Assembly: GCF_018257515.1 (NCBI RefSeq)
Contig: NZ_JAERJR010000010.1
Location: 44,945 to 108,944 of the forward strand
Direction of reading: 5' to 3'
Source of the DNA: Tatumella sp. JGM118
Lineage (GTDB): Bacteria > Pseudomonadota > Gammaproteobacteria > Enterobacterales > Enterobacteriaceae
DNA: 64,000 bases
Under the pieces are notes generated by a model. It was not told the DNA's origin, made no database searches, and worked only from the letters and a program-made list of their open reading frames with translations. A program made the translations under genes and the position numbers. Position 1 is the stretch's first letter. Each line of letters starts with the position of its first letter. Shown here one piece after another: positions 47,397 to 59,293 of this stretch.

Positions 47397-48656
47397 TTAT
47401 CCCCAGATGCCCCGGGTATCGACTCTGCGTCGATCCGCGAGCAACGCGGGATCAATGTGCAGGAACTGTTGATGATCCACCAGCATGACCAGGATATCGG
47501 CGTGCTGCAGGGCATTCGTGCTGTCAGTCAGCGTCACTTTACCCGCTAACGCCGCCGGAACCGTATCAATGTGCGGTTCCACCACCAGCACTTCTCCCTG
47601 ATGCCAGTCACTGATCATCCCGACAACATCTAATGCCGGGCTTTCACGTAAATCATCGATATTAGCTTTGAAGGCCAGCCCGAAGCAGGCAATGCGGATG
47701 TCCGCAGCACGCTTACCGGTAGCATTCAGGCAGTCAGCCAGTTGCTGTTTTACCTGATTCAGCACCCATTGTGGCTTACTGTCATTGACTTCCCGGGCCG
47801 TACGGATAAGACGGGCCTGTTGCGGGTTTTGTGCCACAATAAACCACGGGTCAACGGCGATGCAGTGGCCGCCCACCCCGGGCCCCGGTTGCAGAATATT
47901 GACCCGGGGATGCCGGTTAGCCAAAGCTATCAGTTGCCAGACATTGATCTGCTGCTCATCACAAATCATTGAGAGCTCGTTAGCAAAGGCAATATTAACA
48001 TCGCGGAAACTGTTTTCAGTCAGCTTGCACATTTCTGCGGTACGGTCGTCGGTCGTGACACATTCCCCCTTCAGAAACAGACGATATAGCTCACAGGCGC
48101 GTTCGGCACAGCGTTCCGTCATTCCCCCCACGACCCGGTCATTATTAACCAGTTCAGTCATGATTTTTCCGGGCAACACCCGCTCGGGACAATAGGCAAC
48201 ATGAATATCCGGCGATCCACTTTGCGACGGAAAGACCAGGTCAGGCCGTAGCGCAGCGAGCCATCCGGCAAGCTGACCCGTGGTACCGACCGGCGAGGTG
48301 GATTCCAGGATCACCAGATCACCTTTCTTCAGCACACCGGCAATAGACTCTGCCGCCGAACGGACATAACGTAAATCAGGCTGATGACCCTCAGCAAAAG
48401 GCGTCGGCACGGCGATAAGAAAGGCATCGGCCGGCTCCGGGGTCAGTGCTGCCCGTAAATAGCCTTCACGCACCGCCCGGGCCACCACCTGATCAAGATC
48501 CGGTTCGATAATATGGATATGACCGCGGTTGATGGTATCAACGGTACGCGGGTTCACATCGACCCCAATCACTTTTTGTTTCTCAGAGGCAAAAACTGCC
48601 GCCGTAGGCAGGCCGATATAGCCGAGGCCGACAACAGAAATCGTTCCAAAACTCAT
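47397..48656 (-). CDS. wecC: UDP-N-acetyl-D-mannosamine dehydrogenase
   Basis: 419 residues. Rossmann start [49 protein letters not shown] and the active-site Cys in [15 protein letters not shown]. Oxidises UDP-ManNAc to UDP-ManNAcA for ECA. Overlaps wecB by 4 bases. Confidence 0.95.
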   Translation of the reverse strand: MSFGTISVVGLGYIGLPTAAVFASEKQKVIGVDVNPRTVDTINRGHIHIIEPDLDQVVARAVREGYLRAALTPEPADAFLIAVPTPFAEGHQPDLRYVRSAAESIAGVLKKGDLVILESTSPVGTTGQLAGWLAALRPDLVFPSQSGSPDIHVAYCPERVLPGKIMTELVNNDRVVGGMTERCAERACELYRLFLKGECVTTDDRTAEMCKLTENSFRDVNIAFANELSMICDEQQINVWQLIALANRHPRVNILQPGPGVGGHCIAVDPWFIVAQNPQQARLIRTAREVNDSKPQWVLNQVKQQLADCLNATGKRAADIRIACFGLAFKANIDDLRESPALDVVGMISDWHQGEVLVVEPHIDTVPAALAGKVTLTDSTNALQHADILVMLVDHQQFLHIDPALLADRRRVDTRGIWG

Positions 48657-49783
48657 AACGTTACTCTGTGCTGTTTTAATATTTTTATAATTTGCTGGCA
48701 GGCGGTACCGTCGCCATACGGATTATGCGCCCCGCACATGGCCTGGCGGTGATCAGCATCCTGTAATAATAAGGAGGCCTGCTCCACAATCTTCGTAATA
48801 TCCGTACCGACCAGTCGTACAGTACCTGCCGCAACCGCTTCAGGACGTTCCGTTGTCTCACGCATCACCAGTACCGGGATGCCCAGTGCGGGAGCTTCTT
48901 CCTGTATCCCGCCGGAATCTGTCAGGATCAACCGTGCACGGTTCATCAGCCAGACAAAAGGTAAGTAATCCTGCGGCTCTATCAGGAAAATATTAGTGAT
49001 ATCCCCGAGGATACGTCTGACCGGCGCACTGACATTCGGATTAAGGTGCACCGGATAGACTATCTGAGCCTCCGGATGCCGGACAGCCAGTTCGGCCAGC
49101 GCACTGCAAATCCGCTCAAACCCTTCACCAAAGCTCTCTCTGCGATGGCCGGTGACCAGTATCATCGGTTGTTCCGGGTTGAGAAAGGGGTATCGTGCCG
49201 CCAGTTGTTGCTCCAGCGTGCTGTCCCCGAGAATTTTTGCTCTCACCGACAACAACGCATCGATGACCGTATTCCCGGTCACAAAGATCCGCTCAGCAGG
49301 AATATTTTCCCGCAACAGGTTCTCACGCGAACAGTCGGTCGGCGCAAAATGAAAGCGGGCCAGATGCCCGGCAATTTTGCGGTTACCCTCTTCGGGCCAG
49401 GGAGAAAAGAGGTCACCGGTACGCAATCCGGCCTCAATATGGCCGACCGGAATACGCTGATAATACGCAGCCAGACTGGCGGCCATCGTGGTGGTCGTGT
49501 CTCCATGTACCAGCACAATATCCGGACGAAATTCTGCCAGTACCTGTTGCAGGCCTTGCAGAATACGGCAGGTGATGGCGGTCAGATCCTGGCCGGGTCG
49601 CATGATATCAAGATCGTAATCCGGCGCCAGCCGGAATAAACGTAAAACCTGGTCGAGCATTTCACGATGTTGTGCCGTCACGCATAAGCGTGAATCGATC
49701 TGCGCATCCCCTGCCAGCGCGGTGACCAGGGGGGCCATTTTTATGGCTTCCGGACGCGTGCCGAAAACAGTCAGTACTTTCAC
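48653..49783 (-). CDS. wecB: UDP-N-acetylglucosamine 2-epimerase
   Basis: 376 residues from a GTG at 49783, with AAAGGAG 5 bases upstream, giving [20 protein letters not shown] as in E. coli Wec[42 protein letters not shown] and [16 protein letters not shown] complete the family. Makes UDP-ManNAc. A start at 49822 would reach back to the wzzE stop but has no such site. Confidence 0.95.
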   Translation of the reverse strand: MKVLTVFGTRPEAIKMAPLVTALAGDAQIDSRLCVTAQHREMLDQVLRLFRLAPDYDLDIMRPGQDLTAITCRILQGLQQVLAEFRPDIVLVHGDTTTTMAASLAAYYQRIPVGHIEAGLRTGDLFSPWPEEGNRKIAGHLARFHFAPTDCSRENLLRENIPAERIFVTGNTVIDALLSVRAKILGDSTLEQQLAARYPFLNPEQPMILVTGHRRESFGEGFERICSALAELAVRHPEAQIVYPVHLNPNVSAPVRRILGDITNIFLIEPQDYLPFVWLMNRARLILTDSGGIQEEAPALGIPVLVMRETTERPEAVAAGTVRLVGTDITKIVEQASLLLQDADHRQAMCGAHNPYGDGTACQQIIKILKQHRVTL

Positions 49784-49821
49784 AACGGCTCCTTTCGGAT
49801 CGAGCGGTTTATCTGCCACCA

Positions 49822-50661
49822 TCAGGTCACCTGACGACGGCTAATCGCAATGATCGCTCCCGCGATCGCACCGGTCACGCCCCACATCACCATCAGCAGC
49901 ACCAGACGCGGGCTTTCGCGGCTGATGGGTGGCTCAGGGGAACGTAAATAGCGCCATGTCCGGATATCGTCCGATAGCCGTGGCTCAGCCCCTATCGGTG
50001 TCGATGGTGATACCGATAGGGGCTGAGCCGCCATCGGTCCTGCGTCTGCCGGTGATTTCATGGCCCGGACCTGGTTCGCCCGCCACTGACTTTGCCATTC
50101 TTCCCGTAAGTTGCTGTTCAGCACAGCGACCGCCCGCTGGCTGGCAAAACTGACATAGTCGCTCAGTAAATGGCTGGAGGCTGCCGCATTATCAGCCAGC
50201 AGTATCACCGTATCATGGGTTCCACGGGCTGCATCCGCAGGCTGAAAGCGGATGTCGCTTATCAGCCGGTCAAGAATCATGGCCTGCCGGTCCGGATGCG
50301 CCTTCACTTTGTCGCGGAAGTAATCCGAACGACGCCAGAAATCCCGGCGACTGTCCCAGGAGGAAAGCTGTAACAGAAACTCCTGATACACCTCATCACA
50401 GACCGCTGAAGCATTCAGTGCCGATGAGGTGTCCCCTTCCAGCAGTGTCAGCAGTTGCCGTTGATCGTAATAAACGGCCAACTGACTCAGTTGCGGCCGG
50501 TCAACGATCGCCGTTGAACTCCAGACCTGTCTTGCCCAGTGTGCATAACCCGCGGCCAGCAGTACGCCGGCCAGGGCAACACCGGCAATCAGTGCCTTAC
50601 CCCGCCACAACCGCCTGAATAACAGCGCAATATCCAGTTCATTTTCAACAGAAGAAGCCAT
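49822..50661 (-). CDS. wzzE: ECA chain-length regulator WzzE, shortened and carrying an in-frame palindrome
   Basis: 279 residues against about 350 in E. coli WzzE. The N-terminal membrane segment ([21 protein letters not shown]), the [10 protein letters not shown] periplasmic start, and the C-terminal [11 protein letters not shown] and [21 protein letters not shown] membrane segment are typical. Between them, about residues 200-225, the long tip helix region is gone and replaced by a Pro/Ser-rich stretch ([20 protein letters not shown]) encoded by a palindrome at 49982-50029. The frame is kept. Whether the shortened co-polymerase still sets chain length is uncertain. Confidence 0.85.
   Translation of the reverse strand: MASSVENELDIALLFRRLWRGKALIAGVALAGVLLAAGYAHWARQVWSSTAIVDRPQLSQLAVYYDQRQLLTLLEGDTSSALNASAVCDEVYQEFLLQLSSWDSRRDFWRRSDYFRDKVKAHPDRQAMILDRLISDIRFQPADAARGTHDTVILLADNAAASSHLLSDYVSFASQRAVAVLNSNLREEWQSQWRANQVRAMKSPADAGPMAAQPLSVSPSTPIGAEPRLSDDIRTWRYLRSPEPPISRESPRLVLLMVMWGVTGAIAGAIIAISRRQVT
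49982..50029. repeat. 18-bp perfect inverted repeat inside wzzE
   Basis: GGCTCAGCCCCTATCGGT (49982-49999) and ACCGATAGGGGCTGAGCC (50012-50029) are exact reverse complements around a 12-base loop. The arms continue imperfectly outward (CGATAGCC near 49972-49979 against CCATCGGT near 50031-50038). It is translated without disrupting wzzE. It recalls coding palindromic elements or a junction left by a palindrome-mediated deletion. Confidence 0.9.
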
Positions 50662-50694
50662 ACAGGTCAGTCCTTATTACCGGGGAAATCCGGG

Positions 50695-51792
50695 TTAATC
50701 CCGGTCGTTACGATCATTATGCAGGTTGTGCCAGCGGCGTTTCAGCCGCCGGATCAGTCTGGCGACCCGCCAGGCATGCCGCAGGCAATAGCCATAGCCT
50801 GAAAACGCCACCAGGAATAACACCATCATTATCCATTCGGGGATAGGCAGATATTCACCGATAACCCCGATAGCTGCGAGTATGGCAGCAGACAGGGTGA
50901 TCAGTAAAAATGCCTGACGGGAACTGAAGCCGGCACGCATGATCAGGTGATGGATATGCTGGCGATCGGCAGAAAACGGACTCATCCCTTTATGCAAACG
51001 GCGATACATAATGGCAACCATATCCATTAACGGGATGGCGATGATCCAGAGGGCGGTGACCGGCCGGATATCATGGGTCGAGCCCTGGGTCGCTTCGAGC
51101 AGGATCCAGATGATAGTGAAACCAATCATCGTACTGCCGGCATCGCCCATAAACACTTTATAGCGCCGGCCGAGTAGCCCGAGGTTGAGTAAGATATAAG
51201 GCAGAGTGGCGGCAATCATCGCAAAGCACCAGAATGCCATGCTGAGTTGCCCTTTCAGAAAAAGAATAATCCCTAATGCGCCAAAGCTGACGCACGACAG
51301 TCCGCCCAGCAGTCCGTCGATTCCATCGACCATATTGAAGGCATTGATCGCCGCCCAGACGGCAAAGAGTGTCAGCAGATAACCGAACGGCCCGACGCTT
51401 AATTCGATGGGACCAATGACAAAGCCAAAACTTATCAGATAGTGGTCGGCACCGGCCATCATCATAATTGCGATGGCTGCCTGTACCAGCGCACGCAGTT
51501 TGACACTGATATCGAACCGGTCATCCAGCGCCCCCACCAGCACCAGTACGCCTGCACAGCAGAGGTAGAGTGTGGCATGTGGCTGATAGCTGTTCGTCAG
51601 CAACAGGGCAAAACAAATGCCCGCAAACACCGAGATACCGCCGACCAGAGGAATCGCTCCCTGATGGCGTTTACGGTAATCGGGTCTATCCACCAGTCCC
51701 ACTTTTTTCGCCAGCTTGCGGGCGAAAAATAAAAATCCCAGCGAGAAAAGAAAAGTCAGACAGAGTTCAGAACTCATCTCGAGTAAATTCAC
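50695..51792 (-). CDS. wecA: Undecaprenyl-phosphate GlcNAc-1-phosphate transferase WecA
   Basis: 365 residues, with about 11 hydrophobic segments. KKVGLVDRPDYRKRHQGAIPLVGGI, the catalytic NAFNMVDGIDGLLGG, FMGDAGSTMIGF and HIHHLIMRAGFS (the HxH loop) are the PNPT family signatures. It starts ECA synthesis by making GlcNAc-PP-undecaprenol. It is separated from rho by its own 240-base leader and opens the wec operon. Confidence 0.95.
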   Translation of the reverse strand: MNLLEMSSELCLTFLFSLGFLFFARKLAKKVGLVDRPDYRKRHQGAIPLVGGISVFAGICFALLLTNSYQPHATLYLCCAGVLVLVGALDDRFDISVKLRALVQAAIAIMMMAGADHYLISFGFVIGPIELSVGPFGYLLTLFAVWAAINAFNMVDGIDGLLGGLSCVSFGALGIILFLKGQLSMAFWCFAMIAATLPYILLNLGLLGRRYKVFMGDAGSTMIGFTIIWILLEATQGSTHDIRPVTALWIIAIPLMDMVAIMYRRLHKGMSPFSADRQHIHHLIMRAGFSSRQAFLLITLSAAILAAIGVIGEYLPIPEWIMMVLFLVAFSGYGYCLRHAWRVARLIRRLKRRWHNLHNDRNDRD

Positions 51793-51962
51793 ATTAAACG
51801 CTCTCAGTTAGAATTCTCACTACGATAAAAAACTCCTGACGTTTTTACCTTGATTCAGAGAGTGAGTTCTGTGCTGCCGGCGACATTCTTCGCAGATGTG
51901 GTCCCCATGTGTAGCTCCGTCACAAATTTCCCTGTCCCTGATAATGCTATAACCTGTTCAAT

Positions 51963-51990
51963 AAAAACGCCACGTAAAGACGTGGCGTTT
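51963..51990 (-). terminator. Rho-independent terminator after rho
   Basis: AAACGCCACGT (51965-51975) and ACGTGGCGTTT (51980-51990) form an 11-bp stem with a 4-base loop, 42 bases past the rho stop. The minus strand continues into TTTTTATT. The other part of the 51793-52032 gap should hold the wecA promoter. Confidence 0.85.
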
Positions 51991-52032
51991 CACTACTTTC
52001 AACAAATTCCTACGACCGGAAAAAACGATCGA

Positions 52033-53292
52033 TTAAGAACGCTTCATCATATCGAAGAATTCTTCGTTTGTTTTGGTCATCGCGAGTTTGTTGATCAGGA
52101 ATTCCATTGCATCAATCTCACCCATCGGGTGGATGATTTTACGCAGGATCCACATTTTCTGCAGCTCTTCAGGCGTGGTCAGTAATTCTTCTTTACGGGT
52201 TCCTGAGCGGTTGTAATCAATGGCCGGGAACACACGTTTTTCAGCAATTTTACGCGACAGATGCAGTTCCATATTACCGGTCCCTTTAAACTCTTCATAG
52301 ATGACTTCATCCATTTTAGAGCCGGTATCCACCAGTGCGGTGGCAATAATGGTCAGGCTTCCGCCCTCTTCCACATTACGGGCAGCACCAAAGAAACGTT
52401 TCGGACGGTGTAATGCATTCGCATCCACACCCCCGGTCAGGACTTTACCGGACGCCGGGACCACGGTGTTATAGGCACGGGCCAGACGGGTAATGGAGTC
52501 CAGCAGGATGATGACATCTTTCTTGTGCTCAACCAGGCGCTTGGCTTTCTCGATAACCATTTCTGCGACCTGAACGTGACGGGAAGCTGGCTCATCGAAC
52601 GTCGACGCAACGACTTCACCTTTCACCAGACGCTGCATCTCGGTCACTTCTTCCGGACGTTCATCGATAAGCAGGACCATCAGCTCACAATCAGGATAGT
52701 TGTAGGCGATGCTCTGCGCGATGTTCTGCAGCAACATGGTTTTACCTGCTTTCGGTGGCGCGACGATCAGACCACGCTGTCCGCGACCAATGGGCGATGC
52801 CAGGTCCAGCACACGGGCAGTGATATCTTCGGTCGACCCATTACCACGTTCCATACGCAGACGATTGTTGGCATGCAGCGGGGTAAGGTTTTCGAACAGG
52901 ATTTTATTGCGGGCGTTTTCAGGTTTGTCGTAGTTAACTTCGTTGACTTTCAGCAGGGCAAAGTAACGCTCACCTTCTTTCGGCGGGCGTATTTTCCCGG
53001 CGATGGTGTCACCCGTACGCAGGTTGAAGCGACGGATCTGGCTTGGCGATACATAAATATCATCCGGACCGGCAAGGTAAGAGCTGTCCGCTGAACGCAG
53101 GAAACCAAAGCCATCCTGCAGGATTTCCAGAACACCATCACCAAAGATGTCTTCACCACTTTTCGCATGCTGCTTAAGAATGGCAAAAATAATGTCCTGT
53201 TTGCGCATACGCGCGAGGTTTTCCAACCCCATATTTTCGCCGAGAGTAATCAGCTCAGAAACCGGCGTATTTTTTAATTCGGTAAGATTCAT
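52033..53292 (-). CDS. rho: Transcription termination factor Rho
   Basis: 419 residues from the ATG at 53292 ([20 protein letters not shown]), matching the E. coli length. The RNA-binding N-terminal domain includes [22 protein letters not shown], the Walker A is [12 protein letters not shown] and the R-loop/Q-loop regions with [11 protein letters not shown] follow. A hexameric RNA-dependent helicase. In E. coli, rho is autoregulated through its leader; the 53293-53580 leader here fits that role. Confidence 0.97.
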   Translation of the reverse strand: MNLTELKNTPVSELITLGENMGLENLARMRKQDIIFAILKQHAKSGEDIFGDGVLEILQDGFGFLRSADSSYLAGPDDIYVSPSQIRRFNLRTGDTIAGKIRPPKEGERYFALLKVNEVNYDKPENARNKILFENLTPLHANNRLRMERGNGSTEDITARVLDLASPIGRGQRGLIVAPPKAGKTMLLQNIAQSIAYNYPDCELMVLLIDERPEEVTEMQRLVKGEVVASTFDEPASRHVQVAEMVIEKAKRLVEHKKDVIILLDSITRLARAYNTVVPASGKVLTGGVDANALHRPKRFFGAARNVEEGGSLTIIATALVDTGSKMDEVIYEEFKGTGNMELHLSRKIAEKRVFPAIDYNRSGTRKEELLTTPEELQKMWILRKIIHPMGEIDAMEFLINKLAMTKTNEEFFDMMKRS

Positions 53293-53580
53293 AGTGATGG
53301 GTTCTTGACTCGGGGTATTACTCGAAATGTTAGTCATGAGTGGTATGGCAGGAAATCCGGCCTGTAACCTGTAAATAGAAATATGTTAACCAGGTGTCCG
53401 ACAATGAAGTCATCAATATACAGAGACAATCTATGACGAGACAGCCTTAATGCGACGTGGTGGTAACCCACCGGATTGCTAACCCACTCTGACGGATACA
53501 CAGACCGGCTTAACAAAAGGAAATCTTAGATTCTGACTACTGGTAAGAGCGTAATGCAGTGGGATTAACTTAGCACGACA

Positions 53581-53630
53581 AAAAGCAGACGTCTAGTGAC
53601 AGCACAAAAATAAACCACCACCGACGTCTG
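53581..53630 (-). terminator. Candidate terminator between trxA and rho
   Basis: CAGACGTC (53586-53593) pairs with GACGTCTG (53623-53630) over a 29-base loop, 9 bases past the trxA stop, with CTTTTTG after it on the minus strand. The long loop makes it a weak terminator. The rest of 53293-53580 is rho leader with no supported gene; a 60-codon frame at 53334-53516 does not resemble E. coli RhoL. Confidence 0.5.
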
Positions 53631-53639
53631 TATTTGATC

Positions 53640-53972
53640 TTAACCCAGATTAGCGTTCAGGAATTCTTTCAGCTGACCTTTGGATAACGCCCCGACCTTG
53701 GTCGCAGCAACTTCACCGTTTTTAAATAACAGTAACGTCGGGATACCACGAATACCGTATTTAGGCGCTGTGCCCGGGTTATCATCGATATTCAGCTTAG
53801 CAACCGTCAGTTTGCCCTGATATTCTTCCGCGACTTCATCAAGGATTGGCGCGATCATTTTGCAAGGACCACACCATTCAGCCCAGAAGTCTACCAGTGT
53901 CACACCTTCCGCTTTCAGGACGTCGGTTTCGAAACTGTCATCGGTCAAGTGAACAATTTTATCGCTGCTCAT
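53640..53972 (-). CDS. trxA: Thioredoxin 1
   Basis: 110 residues from the ATG at 53972 ([14 protein letters not shown]). The redox site is [16 protein letters not shown], with the cis-Pro segment [14 protein letters not shown]; the C-terminus [10 protein letters not shown] ends as in E. coli. Cytosolic disulfide reductant. Divergent from rhlB as in E. coli. Confidence 0.97.
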   Translation of the reverse strand: MSSDKIVHLTDDSFETDVLKAEGVTLVDFWAEWCGPCKMIAPILDEVAEEYQGKLTVAKLNIDDNPGTAPKYGIRGIPTLLLFKNGEVAATKVGALSKGQLKEFLNANLG

Positions 53973-54089
53973 GTTTTGCTCCACAAAATTATGCCTGGTG
54001 AATTGGCGTAAAATGTATCAACGTAAGTTGACTTTATTTCATTGGATACGCTTTCGTAAAGCGACATTAAGCTGATATTCTACCACACT

Positions 54090-55379
54090 ATGAGCAAAAC
54101 ACACTTAACAGAAAAGAAGTTTTCCGACTTCGCGCTGCACTCTCAGGTAGTGAAAGCCCTTGATAGTAAAGGATTTCAGTACTGTACACCGATTCAGGCA
54201 CTCGCACTGCCTTACACCCTTTCTGGGCGTGATATCGCGGGTCAGGCGCAAACCGGTACGGGGAAAACGATGGCGTTTCTGACGTCAACGTTCCATTATT
54301 TACTCTCTCACCCGGCCGCAGAAGGCCGAAAAGTGAATCAGCCACGGGCATTAATCATGGCTCCGACCCGCGAACTCGCGGTGCAGATCCATGCCGATGC
54401 AGAACCCCTGGCACAGAGCACCGGATTACGCCTGGGGCTTGCCTATGGCGGTGATGGTTACGATAAGCAGCTGAAAGTTCTGGAACAGGGTGTTGATATC
54501 CTGATTGGTACCACCGGCCGACTGATTGATTATGCCAAACAGAACTACATCGACCTGAGCGCTATCCAGGTTGTGGTGCTCGATGAAGCCGATCGGATGT
54601 TTGATCTGGGCTTTATCAAAGATATTCGCTGGTTATTCCGCCGGATGCCTGCGGCTTCTCAGCGACTGAATATGCTGTTTTCCGCGACCCTGTCATGGCG
54701 TGTGCGTGAACTGGCATTTGAACACATGAACAATGCAGAATATGTCGAAGTTGAACCTGATCAGAAAACAGGTCACCGCATAAAAGAAGAGCTTTTCTAC
54801 CCGTCTAACGACGAGAAAATGCGCTTACTGCAATCACTGGTCGAAGAAGAGTGGCCTGATCGCGCCATTATTTTTGCCAATACCAAACATCGCTGTGAGG
54901 ATGTCTGGGGGCACCTGGCGGCAGATGGCCACCGTGTCGGACTGTTAACCGGTGATGTCCCACAGAAAAAACGCCTGCGTATTCTGGAAGACTTTACTAA
55001 AGGGAATCTGGATATTCTGGTGGCAACCGATGTTGCTGCGCGTGGATTACATATTCCGGAAGTGACACATGTGTTTAACTACGACCTGCCGGATGACCGT
55101 GAAGATTACGTTCACCGTATAGGCCGGACCGGGCGTGCAGGTGCCAGCGGACATTCTATCAGCCTCGCGTGTGAAGAATATGCGCTTAATCTGCCGGCCA
55201 TCGAAGAATACATTGGCCACAATATCCCGGTCAGTAAGTATAACAGTGAAGCTTTATTGACAGATTTACCTGCCCCTAAACGGCTGGCACGCCGTCCGGC
55301 AAATAACAGCCGCAGGAGCAGTAATAACAATCGTCGAAACGGGCCTCCACGCAACAATAACCGTAAACGTTCAGGTTAA
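54090..55379 (+). CDS. rhlB: ATP-dependent RNA helicase RhlB
   Basis: 429 residues. DEAD-box motifs in order: Q motif [44 protein letters not shown], and [10 protein letters not shown]. The basic Asn/Arg-rich tail ([12 protein letters not shown]) binds RNA and RNase E. A component of the degradosome. gppA starts 7 bases after it and is probably co-transcribed. Confidence 0.97.
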   Translation: MSKTHLTEKKFSDFALHSQVVKALDSKGFQYCTPIQALALPYTLSGRDIAGQAQTGTGKTMAFLTSTFHYLLSHPAAEGRKVNQPRALIMAPTRELAVQIHADAEPLAQSTGLRLGLAYGGDGYDKQLKVLEQGVDILIGTTGRLIDYAKQNYIDLSAIQVVVLDEADRMFDLGFIKDIRWLFRRMPAASQRLNMLFSATLSWRVRELAFEHMNNAEYVEVEPDQKTGHRIKEELFYPSNDEKMRLLQSLVEEEWPDRAIIFANTKHRCEDVWGHLAADGHRVGLLTGDVPQKKRLRILEDFTKGNLDILVATDVAARGLHIPEVTHVFNYDLPDDREDYVHRIGRTGRAGASGHSISLACEEYALNLPAIEEYIGHNIPVSKYNSEALLTDLPAPKRLARRPANNSRRSSNNNRRNGPPRNNNRKRSG

Positions 55380-55386
55380 GTCAGCC

Positions 55387-56871
55387 ATGCAGAGCGCATC
55401 ATCACTTTATGCTGCTATTGATTTAGGTTCTAACAGTTTTCATATGCTGGTGGTGCGCGGTATTTCCGGCAGCATCCAGACCGTTGCCAGGATCAAACGT
55501 AAGGTGCGCCTGGCGACCGGCCTGAGTCAGGAAAATCATCTTTCTGACGAAGCGATGGCCCGGGGCTGGCAATGTTTGCGCTTATTTGCAGAACAACTGC
55601 AGGATATTCCCGTCAGCCAGATCCGTGTGGTCGCGACCGCTACCCTGCGTCTGGCGACGAATGCACAGCAGTTTCTGTCGGTGGCAGAGGATATTCTGGG
55701 GTGCCCTGTCGAGGTCATCAGCGGCGAAGAAGAAGCCCGCCTTATCTATCAGGGAGTCGCCCATACCACCGGGGGGCCGGACCAGCGCCTGGTCGTCGAT
55801 ATCGGGGGCGGCAGTACCGAACTGGTCACCGGTTCAGGGGCCGAGGCGACAGCATTGTTCAGCCTGTCCATGGGCTGTGTCACCTGGCTTGAGCGTTACT
55901 TTACCGATCGCTGCCTGACCAAAGCCAATTTTGAGCGTGCAGAGCTCGCGGCACAGGAAAAAGTCCGCGAAGTGGCCGCCACATTACGCGGGCATGGCTG
56001 GAAAATCTGCGTAGGCGCTTCAGGAACGGTTCAGGCACTGCAGGAAATCATGGTCGCTCAGGGGATGGATGAACAGATCACCCTGAACAAACTGTTGCAG
56101 TTGAAACAGCGGGCTATTCAGTGCGGTAAACTTGAAGAGCTGGAAATTGAAGGACTGACACTGGAACGTGCGCTGGTTTTCCCCAGCGGTTTGTCTATCC
56201 TGATTGCCATTTTCCGTGAACTGCAGATAGACAGCATGACCCTGGCCGGAGGCGCACTGCGTGAAGGGCTGGTCTACGGTATGCTGAACCTGCCTATCGA
56301 CAAAGATATCCGTACCCGGACCTTACACAATATCCAGAACCGTTTCTCCATCGATGCCGAACAGGCCACGCGTGTGGAACAACTGGCAGAGGTTTTTTTC
56401 CGTCAGGTAAGCCAGAGCTGGAAGCTGGATGCCCGCTGTCGGGAGTTATTGCAGAGTGCCTGTGCTATTCATGAAATAGGCCTCAGTGTTGACCACCGCC
56501 AGGCACCGCGTCATTCGGCGTATCTGGTCCGCTCGCTCGATCTTCCTGGCTTTACGCCGGCACAGAAAAACCTGTTGTCTTCGTTACTGGAAAACCAGCA
56601 GGGAAGTATTGATCTGGCGCTGCTGGCCCGGCAGAACGCTTTACCCCCCCGGCTGGCAGAACGAATTTGCCGGTTACTGAGACTGGCGATCATTTTTTCC
56701 AGCCGGCGCCGTGACAATACGTTACCTGCTGTCAGGTTACAGGCCGATGACGAAGAGATGCACCTGACGCTGCCCGCAGGCTGGCTGGAAGCCCATCCGC
56801 TGCGTGCTGAGTTTCTGGAACAGGAATGTCACTATCAGAGTTATGTCCACTGGACACTGACCCTGAACTAA
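55387..56871 (+). CDS. gppA: Guanosine pentaphosphate phosphohydrolase GppA
   Basis: 494 residues. Ppx/GppA ASKHA fold: [61 protein letters not shown]. The C-terminal HD-like half includes [23 protein letters not shown]. Converts pppGpp to ppGpp in the stringent response. Located after rhlB as in E. coli. Confidence 0.95.
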   Translation: MQSASSLYAAIDLGSNSFHMLVVRGISGSIQTVARIKRKVRLATGLSQENHLSDEAMARGWQCLRLFAEQLQDIPVSQIRVVATATLRLATNAQQFLSVAEDILGCPVEVISGEEEARLIYQGVAHTTGGPDQRLVVDIGGGSTELVTGSGAEATALFSLSMGCVTWLERYFTDRCLTKANFERAELAAQEKVREVAATLRGHGWKICVGASGTVQALQEIMVAQGMDEQITLNKLLQLKQRAIQCGKLEELEIEGLTLERALVFPSGLSILIAIFRELQIDSMTLAGGALREGLVYGMLNLPIDKDIRTRTLHNIQNRFSIDAEQATRVEQLAEVFFRQVSQSWKLDARCRELLQSACAIHEIGLSVDHRQAPRHSAYLVRSLDLPGFTPAQKNLLSSLLENQQGSIDLALLARQNALPPRLAERICRLLRLAIIFSSRRRDNTLPAVRLQADDEEMHLTLPAGWLEAHPLRAEFLEQECHYQSYVHWTLTLN

Positions 56872-56880
56872 GCGGCAATA

Positions 56881-56898
56881 CCGGCCCTTCCGGGCCGG
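56881..56898. terminator. Bidirectional terminator between gppA and rep
   Basis: CCGGCCC/GGGCCGG is a perfect 7-bp stem around TTCC in the 32-base gap between two convergent genes. No long T run on either side, so it may slow rather than stop polymerase fully. Confidence 0.6.
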
Positions 56899-56903
56899 TA
56901 AAC

Positions 56904-58931
56904 TTAGCCGTTTTGCTTTTTAGACTGCTCAAGCATTGCGCGTAAGCCTGCCACCCGGCTCTGGCTGTTGACCATGCGCTCTTCGCTGCTCATTTTTTTA
57001 CGTTCCCCCTCCCATACTAAATCATCCTGCGGTAACTCAAGCAGGAAGCGACTGGGCTCCGGACGCATCTGTTCTCCATACTGACGACGTTCACGACACA
57101 GAGTGAAGGTAAGCTCTTTCTGTGCGCGGGTAATTCCCACGTACGCCAGACGACGTTCTTCTTCGATATTCTGCTCGTCGATGCTGCTCTGATGTGGCAG
57201 TAACCCTTCTTCCATCCCGACCAGATACACATAAGGAAATTCCAGACCTTTTGACGCATGCAGGGTCATCAGTTGCACCTGGTCCTGATCATCATCGCTC
57301 TCTCCCCGCTCCATCATATCGCGCAGGGTAAAACGGGTGACCACCTGTGTCAGCGTCATCGGCTCATCGAGATCCGTACCTTCCAGCATTTCTGTCATCC
57401 AGCGGAACAGAGTATTCACGTTTTTCATCCGCATTTCGGCGGCCTTCGGGCTGGCAGAGCTTTCATACAGCCAGCTTTCGTAATCAATACCGTGGATCAG
57501 GTCACGCACGGCGGCCACGGGTTCCCGTTCACTGAGCGTTACCAGCGAATTCAGCCAATGGGTAAAACGCTGCAAATGTTCCAGGCTGCGGGCCGGTAAG
57601 CGTTCGCCCAGACCGAGGTCAAAACTGGCATGAAACAGGCTCTTATTCCGGATGCCGGCCCACTCGCCCAGTTTCTGCAGCGTTGCCGGGCCGATTTCAC
57701 GTCGCGGCGTATTCACAATCCGCAGAAAGGCACTGTCATCTTCCGGATTCGTTAATACCCGCAGGTAGGCCAGAATATCTTTGATCTCGGGACGGGAGAA
57801 GAAAGATGTCCCGCCGGAAATCCGGTAGGGAATACGGTTTTGCATCAGTAGTTTTTCAAACACCCGTGACTGATGGTTTCCCCGGTACAGAATGGCATAA
57901 TCGCGGTAATGGGTTTTGTTAATGAAGTGATGAGCAATCAACTCCCCGGTCACTCTTTCCGCTTCATGATCTTCATTGTTGGCGGTGATAACTTTCAGCA
58001 GGCTCCCTTCCCCGAGCTCAGAGAACAGTTTCTTTTCAAACACATGCGGATTATTAGCAATCAGGATATTGGCAGAACGCAGTATCCGCTGCGAAGAGCG
58101 GTAATTCTGTTCCAGTTTGATCACTTCCAGGGCCGGAAAATCCTGTTTCAGCAGCACCAGGTTCTGCGGTCTGGCACCTCGCCAGGAATAAATTGACTGA
58201 TCATCGTCTCCCACCACCGTGAAACGGGCCCGGGAACCGACCAGTAATTTGACCAGCTGATACTGGCTGGTATTGGTATCCTGATACTCATCGACCAGCA
58301 GATAGCGGATACGCTGCTGCCAGCGTTCCCTGACCTGCTCATTACGCTGCAGCAATAGCGTCGGCAACAGGATCAGGTCATCAAAGTCCAGCACGTTGCA
58401 GGCGCGTAAATGCTGATCATACAACTGGTAACAGTGCGCAAAAATGGCCTCCTGCCCGGCGCGGGCGAGACCCGCGGCCCCCGCAGGATCAATCAGATCA
58501 TTTTTCCAGTTAGAGATGGTCGAGATCAGTTGCTGCAGTAGTGCTTTATCTTCTTCCAGCCAGGGGCGGGTCAGCTCTTTCAGCAGCGCCATCTGGTCCT
58601 GATCATCAAACAGGGAAAAATTCGATTTCATTCCCAGTGCGGCATATTCACGCTTAATGATTTCCAGTCCCAGGGTATGGAAGGTCGAAATAAATAATCC
58701 CCTGGCCTCTTTTCGCCCGAGAGTCTGCGCCACACGCTCTTTCATTTCCCGTGAGGCTTTGTTGGTAAAGGTCACGGCGGCGATATGCCGGGCCTGATAC
58801 CCGCACTCCCGAATGAGGTGGGCAATTTTGTTGGTGATCACACGAGTTTTGCCGGAACCGGCGCCCGCCAGCACCAGACATGGACCGGTAACATACCCGA
58901 CGGCATGCTGCTGACCGGGGTTTAAACGCAT
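56904..58931 (-). CDS. rep: ATP-dependent DNA helicase Rep
   Basis: 675 residues from the ATG at 58931 ([29 protein letters not shown]). UvrD-type motifs: Walker [64 protein letters not shown] and [12 protein letters not shown]. Clears protein blocks ahead of replication forks. A longer frame start at 59033 overlaps ppiC on the other strand and is rejected. Confidence 0.97.
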   Translation of the reverse strand: MRLNPGQQHAVGYVTGPCLVLAGAGSGKTRVITNKIAHLIRECGYQARHIAAVTFTNKASREMKERVAQTLGRKEARGLFISTFHTLGLEIIKREYAALGMKSNFSLFDDQDQMALLKELTRPWLEEDKALLQQLISTISNWKNDLIDPAGAAGLARAGQEAIFAHCYQLYDQHLRACNVLDFDDLILLPTLLLQRNEQVRERWQQRIRYLLVDEYQDTNTSQYQLVKLLVGSRARFTVVGDDDQSIYSWRGARPQNLVLLKQDFPALEVIKLEQNYRSSQRILRSANILIANNPHVFEKKLFSELGEGSLLKVITANNEDHEAERVTGELIAHHFINKTHYRDYAILYRGNHQSRVFEKLLMQNRIPYRISGGTSFFSRPEIKDILAYLRVLTNPEDDSAFLRIVNTPRREIGPATLQKLGEWAGIRNKSLFHASFDLGLGERLPARSLEHLQRFTHWLNSLVTLSEREPVAAVRDLIHGIDYESWLYESSASPKAAEMRMKNVNTLFRWMTEMLEGTDLDEPMTLTQVVTRFTLRDMMERGESDDDQDQVQLMTLHASKGLEFPYVYLVGMEEGLLPHQSSIDEQNIEEERRLAYVGITRAQKELTFTLCRERRQYGEQMRPEPSRFLLELPQDDLVWEGERKKMSSEERMVNSQSRVAGLRAMLEQSKKQNG

Positions 58932-59011
58932 AAGAAATCGCTCTGTTTGTGACTTAAAGGATGGTATATAAGGCGGCAAGTATACACATCTCAGATTCAG
59001 GGAGTCGAGAT

Positions 59012-59293
59012 ATGGCAAAGACAGCCGCCGCATTACATATTCTGGTCAAAGAAGAAGCACAGGCCAGAGAATTATTACTCCGCCTGCAAAAAGGAGCCAG
59101 CTTTCAGCAACTGGCGAAACAGCACTCCACCTGCCCCTCCGGCAGGAAAGGCGGTGAGCTGGGTGAATTTCGTCGTGGTCAGATGGTTCCGGCATTTGAT
59201 AAAGCCGTATTTTCCTGCCCGCTACTGACGCCTTACGGCCCGGTAAAAACCAGCTTCGGTTACCATATCATCAAAGTGCTGTGGCGTAGCTGA
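59012..59293 (+). CDS. ppiC: Parvulin peptidyl-prolyl isomerase PpiC
   Basis: 93 residues from the ATG at 59012, with GGAG 7 bases upstream ([15 protein letters not shown]). The complete small parvulin fold is visible: AxxHILV at the start, [30 protein letters not shown] and [11 protein letters not shown]. No signal peptide, so cytosolic. Divergent from rep as in E. coli. Confidence 0.95.
   Translation: MAKTAAALHILVKEEAQARELLLRLQKGASFQQLAKQHSTCPSGRKGGELGEFRRGQMVPAFDKAVFSCPLLTPYGPVKTSFGYHIIKVLWRS

Noticed and set aside
53334..53516. RhoL leader peptide gene
   Set aside because: The 60-codon frame shows no resemblance to the E. coli RhoL peptide and overlaps the expected rho leader without a clear ribosome binding site.
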